Source: Hyaloscypha bicolor E (taxonomy: Eukaryota > Ascomycota > Leotiomycetes > Helotiales > Hyaloscyphaceae). From it: a stretch of 64,000 nucleotides of DNA. Position numbers and translations under genes: made by a program. The stretch is taken from the NCBI RefSeq assembly GCF_002865645.1, contig NW_020194644.1:410801-474800 (forward strand), read 5' to 3'. Below, one piece after another: positions 55,061-64,000 of the stretch (the stretch's first letter is position 1; every line of letters begins with the position of its first letter). Below the pieces are notes generated by a model. That model did not search any database and had not been told where the DNA came from. It saw nothing but the letters and a program-made list of their open reading frames with translations.

Positions 55061-58000
55061 ATCCGGGCAAGTCTAGGGGGAGAGATGAACTGTGAGGAAC
55101 TCTCCGATGTGGTTCAATTCACTCAGTTTCAATCCGGCTGAATTCGCCGCACTGCCCCGACTTTTTCGGGAAGGATTGCCGGGAGAGTGTATTCCAAGAA
55201 AATGTTTCGGAAGATAGGGAGATATTTCATGCTTTGGATGTAGGGGGCGAGATCTGGTGTTACTGAATTGGGTAGCAGCCGATGAGCTTGACGGGACTCG
55301 GTGAAGACTTCCATTCCGAAGCTTCCAAGCCCCCTGTAGGCACAGCCCGCTTTTCGCCGCCCCCCAAAAAGTGCTGTTCTATTGGAGTGTAGCGAGGGGC
55401 CTTGTAAATAAATCTGCACAGGATTCTCCACGCCGCACAGCAGCATTGCGTTTGGACCGTCTGGGCCGACGTGCTAAGTGATGCCTGTCGACTTCTCCAT
55501 TTTTTCCCCATCGAGAAGGAGAAATGGGCTCAGGGAGAATGCGCCGTGCGCACCATGTGGCACGGCTTGACCCCGCTGTTAGTCAAAAGCGAGAGGCCCA
55601 AAGACTGGAGATCCACCACGGAGGTGTAACCCGGTTACTTGATTGAGGGCAAGTAGGGATATCGATCGGGAATGCTTTTTGTAAATTTTGAATCTGGGGG
55701 TTGTGTGAGGATGCTTGCTTGATCAACTGCGCCAGAATTGAGGACCTGGATCCACAACTTAGTGGTTCATCTGACCCACTTTTCCGTTGTGCTTACACCC
55801 CACTACGGAGTTGAATTCGTCTGACAGAATGATGCCACCTGCATGGCCCCTTGGATATACTCCATAGCCCCGAGAGAGCCCCTGACAGGAAACGGTTGTC
55901 AGAGAAAGCTACCATCCGAACATGGGGGCTAGAAATAATTAGCAAAGAGAAAGGCGGAAACAAAGCATTCCTTGGCGCCAAGAAACGCCTAAAAGATGTC
56001 CCAGAAAGTGCATGGAGCTAAACAGAGTCTTGGGAACACCGCTCTCAGGGATTTGGGATAACGGAGTTCATTAACAACCTTGTTGGACTTGTCATGGCAG
56101 TCAGGCCCTTGGAACCTGGAGGCGCATGTCTTGAGCCTGAGCACTAAGCTCCCCAGGGGCTGAGCTGCGAGGACTTCGTGAGATGCTGAGAGGAACCTTC
56201 GCCTAACCACCAATCGTGTACGGCTTGGAAGGAAAGGGGAATTTTGAGATGCAGAAACAGTGAACAATCAAAGAACGGTGAAAGATGATCCCAAAAGATT
56301 CTACAGAAGCTATACTGTAACCCAAAAGAATTTCACTAGAGTTGTGATGAGCTGGAAAGATCATTATGAAATAATTTAAGAATACGTGAAGATGAATCTG
56401 TTCCAACCTTGCTGAGAATGATACCTTCGACAAGTTAAATTTCTTGGTTCATCGTGACGCAATTGGCAACTTGCCAGGCCATAAAAAAATAAAAAAATCA
56501 TCGCCACTGCAAAAGCGACCGCATTTCAACAGCAACACTTATTCAGCAATAGTGTCTAAATGCAATCATCGCAACTACTGCACCGCAATCCGAACAAACA
56601 GCAAGCGAGACCGAATAATAACTGCGCCGCCGTCATGGACTTGAACAACATGCTTTCCTCCCTCCAATTCCATAGCCCGACTTCTCCCTCCTCCCAAAGT
56701 TGCCGCCTGAGTTGCGTGCCATGATCCGGACTTGGGCACTTCCACAGCCACGGATGGTTACCATCTCCTAACTGACCTTCGAACAAATACACTAGCGATT
56801 TGGAATGCCCGACGACAATTTCCCCGACCTCCTGGAATTCTTCTTCGATGCGATGACCGTGCCATGCGGCGCACGCATGGCACATCAAGCTTGCCGCCAG
56901 TCGCGCGCCGTCGCCCTCAAGCGCTACTCCACAGCGTCCGAAGGTCAAATTGCGAAGCCTATCTACCTCGATTGAGAGTACGATACTTTGTGTTTCCGCA
57001 CTTTTAGGGCAATGTACCAAATGCGATATGCCGACAAGAGCAATGCTGGAGGACTCAGAGCGGTGACAGGACATGCCAGAATGGCAAGGAAAGATCTGCT
57101 ACCTTGCAAAGCGCTGTTCCTTTTCGGGTAGGGGTGCCTGGAACGAAAAGAAGGGCGAATCTGGTATCAATATCTGACGATGTTCCCAAAGTTGAAGACA
57201 TAAGTCAAGGAGGAGCGTTTTTCTCTAAACTTCGTCGGTGGCCGCGACAGCATTCAATCAACGCCAAGGAAAAGAAGGATCTGTATGAGGGGTAGAAGGA
57301 GCTCGGAACCGACGATGAATCGAAGTTGGTTCGGATCACTTTGTTAGCACCTAAAGGAATGGACCAGAAGGCGAAGAGGGACAGGGTACGTTGACACATC
57401 TTCCAATTATTTGAAAGTGTTCTACTCACTCGGTGTAGACTGGATTCTGATCCCGCTTCCAAATCGCCATGCAAATGGCAGATCTTGGAGAAATATATTA
57501 GGGCAGCATCTGGATATGTCGTCAGTTGCATTTTCGACACGGGGAGGCTTGCACACCTTGGCGTGTTTCTTTCATACGCCAAGCATCAGAGGGAGAAGAG
57601 TGTTGGGCTATGCGGAGCTTATCTCCAGAGCTGCTCGACTGATTTTATTCAGCGCCATGGTTCGCTTTGATAGGGTACCCTTCTGCGAAACGATGGGTTC
57701 TTCTTGACAATACTAAAAAAAATTCCTTTTTAAAGGTGAGTGTAGATTACGTCTGGTGAAAACTCTAGAGCAATCAAGTCATTTATCTCTGAAGATCAGA
57801 TTGCATTTAAGTCAGGCGTGGTTTCAAGCAGACTTTTTGATACGCAAGAGGCAGCAAGTCAACACGAATGGGAATATGGAGTTGGATTGTTTCGCATGAA
57901 GTTTCAGGCTTGAACGAACAAATGGGGTATATTGACGCTCGCTGTTAGGACCAGAAATACTATGTCGAGGGTTAATCAGGACAGTTCTTCAAGGGATTGT

Positions 58001-58081
58001 CGTGGGTACTCACAAGATCTTCCCCCCAGAAGTACAAATCCACAAGACTTTGTGTTTCAAGACTTGGGACACACCACTCTG
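55061..58081. other. Long region without a supported gene
   Basis: GC content returns to normal, but no gene is convincing. The longest frame is 56556-57074 minus (172 aa, including ECRSSCDD-like Cys-rich ends), which is overlapped by a comparable plus frame and has no domain. Frames at 55129-55446, 57205-57582 and 57411-57707 are similar. Part could be 3' UTR of the transcription factor gene or a non-coding transcript. Confidence 0.4.
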
Positions 58082-59833
58082 TCACCAAGAGATCTGAGTC
58101 TCTCTCCATATCCAGCCTCCACCCAAGACGTTCTGCCGACACTTTACTTTCGCTTTTCGCTGATGCAACTCTAGCTCGACGCACTCACCCCATACTCTTG
58201 CATGCTCGGGGATATCGCCGTTCTCGTCAACCCCCTCTTCTTCAATGTCCATCATCCATTGACCAACCTTGCCAGCCAAGATAGAGTCATACATGGATTC
58301 CCTTCGATGAACCGCGAGGAGAAGAGCAATTGCTTGACGTCGTATTGAAGGCTCGCGGCATCTAGTGGCGACAAGGTGGAGTATGTTCAGTGTACGAATT
58401 TCAACACAGTAAACTTCGCCTTCTATCGGGTGTGTTAGGTATTGTTTCAGAGTGCTTGGTTGCCAGGTCGACGGTAGAATCAGCTGCGACAAGAGTAATT
58501 TCATTTCACTGACCTTGTATCAATTGACAACCTTCAGCTTCGTATTCAAGAGCTCTTCTTGCCATTAATAACAAGTACTCGAACTCTGGTAATAGTACAT
58601 CAGACGTAGTTTGTGGAGCCTGCAAAGACATCGCAAGTCTGATGAGGAGTGTCGTCGAATAGACCTTGATGGCTTCGGGTCGAGAAAGCGGGTGCAAGTG
58701 GAGATCAGGCTTGCTGTCCAGCAGAAGCAGATCTATCTGTTCGTGGAGAGTATAGATTTGCCTGACGAGATAGTCCCTCATTTCAACGGCCGATGAGGGG
58801 ATGGCTTCCTTCGGGCCATACTGATAAAAGTCTGTCTGATAGACTGTCCTGTATCCGTTCCAAACCAGAACATTTCGCGCGGCCTTGGCTTCATTAAGGG
58901 TAACAAATTTGGCTGGCAAGGGAACGGGAACAATCGGATTTCGTTGATCGAACATGAAGTAGGTGCGAGTCTCATCGGCACCTAGCAAGCACAACGCTTG
59001 CAAATCCATCAAGTAAAAGCCACTCATCACGATGTCTTCTCCCTCACCACCGTCCATCGTACTCGACAGGTTCGTCTTGGGAGGCACTGAGGTAGATAGG
59101 ATGTGTCGGGCCCATGTTATATGTTGAAGTGAGAAGCCTCCATGACCAAGGAAGTTTTCAAAACAGAAAAGAATAAGACAAGAGATGAGAGTAGTGCGCA
59201 CAGTGTGGCTCTGATCGACGCCTCCAATCGACTCTCGTAGACTTTGAAGGGCTTTCTGGTATTGCTCTAACGCGGTCTCCCTGTGAGTGCCTTGTGTGAG
59301 ATCGACTCGATAATGGTTGGAGGGGGACCGCTTTGCGCTCTTGGACAAGGCTCCGAGAGCTACGAGTCCATGTCGAATAGAATAAGACGACTTGCTTTCT
59401 TTCATCGCATAATCCCAAAAGAGAAGATAATCTTGGAACTGCGGAGCCACGTCTTTGAAGAAAATTTGGAAGTATGCAGCCTCTTGGTCGTCAAGGTGGG
59501 GGACTGCAAATGGAGTAGATTGAGAGGGAGTTGGTGAAGCAGATGGAGACATAGATAGACTTCGGGATCGGATTGGTGCTAGACCCATAGTCCCGGCAGA
59601 GGGCAGCTTGGGGACATGCTCATAGCCATCGCAATGCCACCCTGATTTGATGCACCGAAGGCAACTCGGCTTCTCTTCGCCGCACTTGAGTCTTCTTATC
59701 CTATTTTTGGAGTTGGGGTCAGCATGGTGGCTTAAAGATATGGAGAGATGACAAGATGGCCATACTTGCAAGTGACACAGCCATTTTTACTCCTGGGCGT
59801 TGAAGCGCGTTTTCTTGCAGTTGTCGGCATCAT
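58082..59833 (-). CDS. Zn2Cys6 fungal transcription factor
   Basis: Exons 59833-59766, 59700-58514 and 58422-58082 give 531 aa. The binuclear zinc cluster is complete: Cys 19, 22, 29, 36, 39 and 46 in NGCVTCKIRRLKCGEEKPSC followed by LRCIKSGWHC; the first intron splits it after Cys22, a position common in this family. A Ser/Pro linker follows, then the fungal-specific middle region (DDQEAAYFQIFFKDVAPQF .. HGLVALGALSKSAKRS .. LEQYQKALQSLRESI). The C-terminus carries the conserved block HLVATRCREPSIRRQAIALL and GKVGQWMMDIEEEG. The second intron was placed at acceptor CCCGATAG with a CTAACAC branch site, restoring LIQEGEVYCVEIRTLNIL; another acceptor (GTCGCAG) leads to a stop. Target genes unknown. 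No biosynthetic cluster lies beside it. Confidence 0.93.
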
Positions 59834-60962
59834 TAGTCCTCGTCACCAAGCTTAAAAAACAGCGCGGAGGACCAGAGAGAGGATGGATGATGAACGTGAG
59901 ATCAAATACCAAAAGGATTTGGGATTGGAGATGCCTGGATGTTTTGTTAATGATATTCAACATCACATAAAGCCTGTATTAATTGACTAGCCCGGTGGGG
60001 TTCTTGAACGAGCGAATGCTCCGGATGACCCACCCGCGCCAACCTACCCGTTCAATCCCAAGGTCATCCATGCCACGCAGAGGACACTGCCTAATCGGGC
60101 ATAGTTGGGCACACTCACCCTCACTGGCATTAAAGGAGAGCTGAGGCGGCAAGGGCAGGGGATGCTTGTGATGGAAGGACATGCAGGACTTGGGGGCGAG
60201 AGCACGCCTCGCAAGGCGAACAGTCTTGGCTTAGGCCCTTGGGCTTTCAGGGCTTATCCTCAAGGGCTGTAAGCGAGCGATGGGGAGCAACCGGCACGGA
60301 AGCCTGGGAGGACGGCATTTTCATGTACTTCTAACTGCTATCGGTCCTGAAAGTGGGTAAAATGCCGAGGGTGTCCAACAGGCACGGGAATACCAAGTAG
60401 AGGAGAGAGACTCAGGGAAGGGCATGGGAACGACAGCCAGTAGGAACGGCACTTCTCTGGTGAGGCCTGCAAGAGGACTGGGGAAGACGTCCACCACTCA
60501 AATGAACGGAAAGGGCGGCGCCAAAAGGAGATGGGTGTTTTCTCAAGCAGCATGACGAAAGTGCCACCTTGGTCAGCATGCGCGTCCAATGCATGGGGTA
60601 CTTGGGGCACTTCCCAATTGAGCCGTGTTTGCTGGGTTTGTCCCGGTTCTGACAGCGCTTGCCGGCAGTTGAAAGTGTTCCCAGGTCGGGGAGGAGCGGG
60701 AGCATGCAGAAAGAACCCCCTCTTTTTATGCATGAGAAGAATGTTGGAGGATGGAATAAGGTTGGAGAAGTTGATGTCCCAAAATAGTCTTGTACAAGCG
60801 CGGCTGTCTACGGGGTAGTTTTTAGCGGATCCTTAGTCATCGCCAAATAAGCGACTAGTTTGAGTCAGCGAGCATATTTTTTCCTCCACCACGCAGCCCA
60901 CGTCTTCCAACACATCCCAAACCCGCCCCGCGCCGCCAGAGCACCCGGAAAGTCTGCCGCAA
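59834..60962. other. Divergent promoter region
   Basis: 1.1 kb between the transcription factor (-) and DPH3 (+). Overlapping frames at 60338-60733 minus and 60531-60818 plus mirror each other and have no domain. No RNA gene seen. Confidence 0.5.
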
Positions 60963-61299
60963 ATGGCCGAGAACATATATGACGAGATCGAAATTGAGGA
61001 CATGACCTTCGATTCAGATCTCCAGATCTACCACTACCCATGTCCGTGCGGCGACCGCTTCGAAATCGCCATCGCCGACTTGAGGGACAAGGAAGATATC
61101 GCCGTCTGCCCCAGTTGCAGTCTGATGATTCGGGTTATTTTTGATGTGGTAAGGATGCCGGCCGCATCGGCTCGCCAGGTGCCCCAATGGAAGATTCTAT
61201 GATCCAGAGGCTGACCGAGTGTCCGAGAACGATTTGGCTGAGTCCGGAGACGAGGATTTGAAGACGGAAGGGCAGGTTCAAGTCCCTGTGAAGGCTTAA
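60963..61299 (+). CDS. DPH3: Diphthamide biosynthesis protein 3 / Kti11 (CSL zinc finger)
   Basis: Exons 60963-61148 and 61210-61299 give 91 aa. The CSL zinc-finger is unmistakable: [11 protein letters not shown], then [11 protein letters not shown] and [15 protein letters not shown], with zinc ligands Cys27, Cys29, Cys49 and Cys52. The protein donates electrons to Dph1-Dph2 in the first step of diphthamide formation on eEF2 and, as Kti11, works with Elongator in tRNA wobble-uridine modification (family knowledge). The C-terminal acidic tail ([18 protein letters not shown]) appears only after removing an intron with donor GTAAGG. The acceptor is a tandem CAGAG, and using the second AG keeps the acidic frame. 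Without splicing the frame ends at 61202 with a basic, unlikely tail. Confidence 0.93.
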
Positions 61300-64000
61300 A
61301 CCATGAAAATTAAGGTTCAAGAAGGATCTGCAACTGAGCCTGCGAACGACGTTGGATTCCTCGTCGGAGGGAGGGGGAGTGCAGGGATGCTCGTAGTCTG
61401 GGCGAATGGGGAATCTTGATATCTCCAGGTCACCTGCTTGCGGACTGCACAGATGCTGCAAATATGCAGGGCAAAACAAGGGCCTCAAACGACACGCTGC
61501 GTGATGTTGGGGAAACGGTGATAGAGGACGTACCAGAGTCTCGCTCATTCACCAATGCTATCGATCAGCCCTGAGCAGGGCGCTCCTGTTTTGCAACCGA
61601 TGCGTGTGGAATCAAAATCCCAAGTCTGTACACATGCCTCGACCGTTTGTTTCCATGCTCTGTGGCGGCACAGCGCTAAGCACCCGCTGTCAGACGTCCT
61701 CACTGAGTCACTTCTACCCACCCCCGCCCCAAGATACTGCCAGTCTGCCACCCACTGCAAAACTTTATCGTCCGGGTCCGCTCCCTGCTGGTGGAATTCT
61801 TTGTTGGAAAGGCCCCTGCGCGCCGCACGAAGAGCGCTGCCAGCCTGTCAACCTCCCGCTTTACTGCCGTATCTCAAGTCACTCGGCGTCGATGTCTTTG
61901 CTTCATCAATCTATCTACCCAGCCCCCAAAATGGTCGAATTCGCCGAATATTCGATCTACCAAAGCCATAGGCCACAGAACCTCGTATCATCTGGCCTGG
62001 CATGGCCCACACGAGCCTTTGTAATCGACTCAGTCCTATCCTATGTCTTTCCAGAATGGTGCCTCGTGCGAGGACATGAAGGGCACGTGGAGCGGCCCCT
62101 GACGGAGTGTTTGGAGAAGTCAAGGTCAGCAGAGTCAAGGTTTGATGGCGGTCCGAGACCCAGATGGAGTGCCGCTTCAACAACCAGAACTGGACGGCCT
62201 TCTTCTCTGTTTGGTCACTCCGATCGGAAGTGTTTTCGATCTCTCGCCTCATTTTTCTTTGAGTCGAGCAAGTCACAAAGCGAATCCGAAGAGCATGCGG
62301 AACATGAGACCAGGGGTTGTGGTTTTGGGGCTCGCCTATCGTAAAAGAAGACCAGTCATTCAGGGGTCGACCACACAGTTGGAGGACCCACAAATTCTTT
62401 CAATATGAGACAGTATTGCAAAGCTTGCTGAGTCCCTCCTGTCCCTGAAACAATTCCGCCGAACCACGCCTGCAGGAAGATGCGTGTGAGCGACGCCGAG
62501 CCACGGCCCGTTAGACACGCACACTCCAGATGCACTGTAATGCAAAACTCTACCCCCATCGAAACTTCTCCCTCAAATTTACGTCAATTTCTGGTTGCTT
62601 TCAAGGAAACAGACGTGAACTCTGGTCAATGACCAGGCAAGGCAAACTCAAAGCGGAAGTAAATCCTAGTGGCGCCATAACCTCCACCAAATAGAGAAGA
62701 ATAATGGACGAAGAATGGAACCTTTTTGCTCCCAGATCCCCAGAGCAAGCTCAACGATATGTTTGTTGCTTGTGGGTTTCTTCAATGTGACCTTTCCTTG
62801 CCCACTACCCCCCAACAGCAACTGTCTTGCATACACAATATCTTTCTCCTCCCCTGCTACTTCTTGATCACCAGCCCGTGCCCGTCGGACGAGACTGCCG
62901 TACACAGACCGCAGGAAGCCACCAGCAGCCAACACCCAGCCCCTTGAGCAGCACAAGGAAGATGACGTGAAAATGCCTGTCCATCACTCTGCACACACTC
63001 GGCATGAACCGCGCACCCCTCCCTTCGTTTGCATCTCACCTCATTTGCAGATCAATCGTGAATCCCCTCCCATATCAGCTCTCCTATCACCATACCCCAG
63101 GGGGTGGACGCCCCTCTTGCCAACAACAAGTTGCCAAGATCGTGAAAAGTTTCCCAGCGGTTGACATGCAGTGAGATTCTTACCAGAGGAACGGGTTGCC
63201 GTTACAGTATAGCGAGGGAGGAGGCGGCCGTCGGTCTTCGTGCCCGTTAGGGGAGAGAGTCTGCAGGATTGCTTGGGCCCCTGGAGAGGAGGCTGAGGCA
63301 AGGCTTGCTTTCTTTCGGTTGCGGAGCATGATGATTGGGCTCAAATTGACCGAACGGTTGCTGGAATGGGTACTTAATTACACTCTTGGAGGTCGGAAGA
63401 GTTCGGAAGGCGGGCGTCGTTCCTCGCGGGCAACCTGTAACCTGTTATTGGGGCTTGTAAAGGTTGTTTGCTTTACGATGTACGGCGTACCGAGAGTGTG
63501 GTTGTACAATGCGACTATTTCTAGAAGGGAGCGAAGAAGGGCGATCATGGAAGTAGATGCCGGCCCGGTACTACCAGGGCTTGGTTGAGGCTTTTGCCCT
63601 CCGGGGAATAGGTGGGAGCAAAGGAGCGAATTGCTTGGTGGCTCATGGTATTGCCGTTTGTCCTGCACAACATACCGCCAAACCATGCGTCGGAAAGGAA
63701 GCGGGCAAAGTACTTCAATGTAACTTTCAGGCTAAGAAGATGAAATCGAACTCCAGACCTACATGGTTCATGGTTCTTGATTCCTTGGAAGTAACGCGTC
63801 CCTGTAATTACGGGGATATTAGATCACGCAAACTTCACGTAAAGAGATCAAACAGGATCGAGGGACGGGGCAAACCATGCTGGCACAACTGACAAGAACT
63901 GATCATCCAGCAGGAGCTTTTGGAGGAGCAATTGATTCATTTTCTTTCAAGATCTGCGGGAGGGGGATAAAACCAGTCACGTTATGATGCTTCATTGAAG
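61300..64000. other. Long region without a supported gene
   Basis: 2.7 kb after DPH3. The longest open frame is 61604-62344 plus (246 aa), but its composition changes along its length, it is opposed by a 160-codon minus frame, and no motif or splice structure supports it. Other frames (62666-62956 minus, 63196-63588 plus, 63557-63892 plus) are similar. It may be the long promoter of a gene beyond the window or contain non-coding RNA. Confidence 0.45.

Noticed and set aside
56556..57074. 172-codon minus frame
   Set aside because: Overlapped by a plus-strand frame of similar quality, with no motif and no splice structure.
61604..62344. 246-codon plus frame
   Set aside because: Long but uneven in composition, opposed by a 160-codon minus frame, with no domain; probably chance openness.
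1..64000. CRISPR array, bacterial operon or prophage
   Set aside because: Spliceosomal introns and eukaryotic genes throughout; no regularly spaced short direct repeats.

Overview
The window is nuclear DNA of a filamentous ascomycete (Pezizomycotina). Genes carry many short introns (about 43-75 nt) with GT..AG ends and CTRAC-like branch points, there is a fungal Zn2Cys6 regulator and a fungal STAND-type N-terminal domain, and transposons are decayed by C-to-T type stop codons as expected from RIP (repeat-induced point mutation). A leotiomycete is my guess from overall protein flavour; the sequence alone does not prove it.

Layout. (1) About 1-34 kb is a mostly conserved housekeeping block: a partial gene end at the left edge, a small membrane protein (-), a cupin protein (-), the RFC clamp-loader subunit Ctf8 (-), ribosomal protein eS6 (+), PRPP synthetase (-), the giant HECT ubiquitin ligase TOM1/HUWE1 (-, 12.8 kb, 4162 aa predicted), a Gyp5-like Rab-GAP (+), a GPI-anchored fasciclin protein (+), two decayed genes (28.99-31.2 kb; the second an SRPK-type kinase) and a four-helix membrane protein (-). 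(2) About 34-55 kb is an accessory, AT-rich, transposon-rich island. It holds a nine-exon multicopper oxidase (-), a MITE nested inside another of the same family, a deleted pogo-like element, a polytopic membrane-protein pseudogene split by a hAT-type insertion with a perfect 8-bp target duplication, a STAND-N/ankyrin gene (-), a cluster of three related TA-flanked MITEs (one inside another, the outer one also split by a 2.6-kb RIP-decayed pogo-type transposon), an orphan gene (+) and an AT-rich terminal-inverted-repeat element. (3) About 55-64 kb is sparse: a Zn2Cys6 transcription factor (-) and the diphthamide/Elongator cofactor DPH3/KTI11 (+), with long stretches where I see no convincing gene.

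Functionally, several conserved genes serve protein synthesis and turnover (eS6, DPH3, TOM1), nucleotide supply (PRS), replication/cohesion (Ctf8) and vesicle traffic (Gyp5), but they are not an operon or gene cluster. The island looks shaped by repeated transposon arrival, nested insertion and RIP. I found no convincing new defence or biosynthetic system. The most novel material is the nested MITE families and the insertion history that can be reconstructed from them. All splice sites were read by eye from the sequence and need transcript support.
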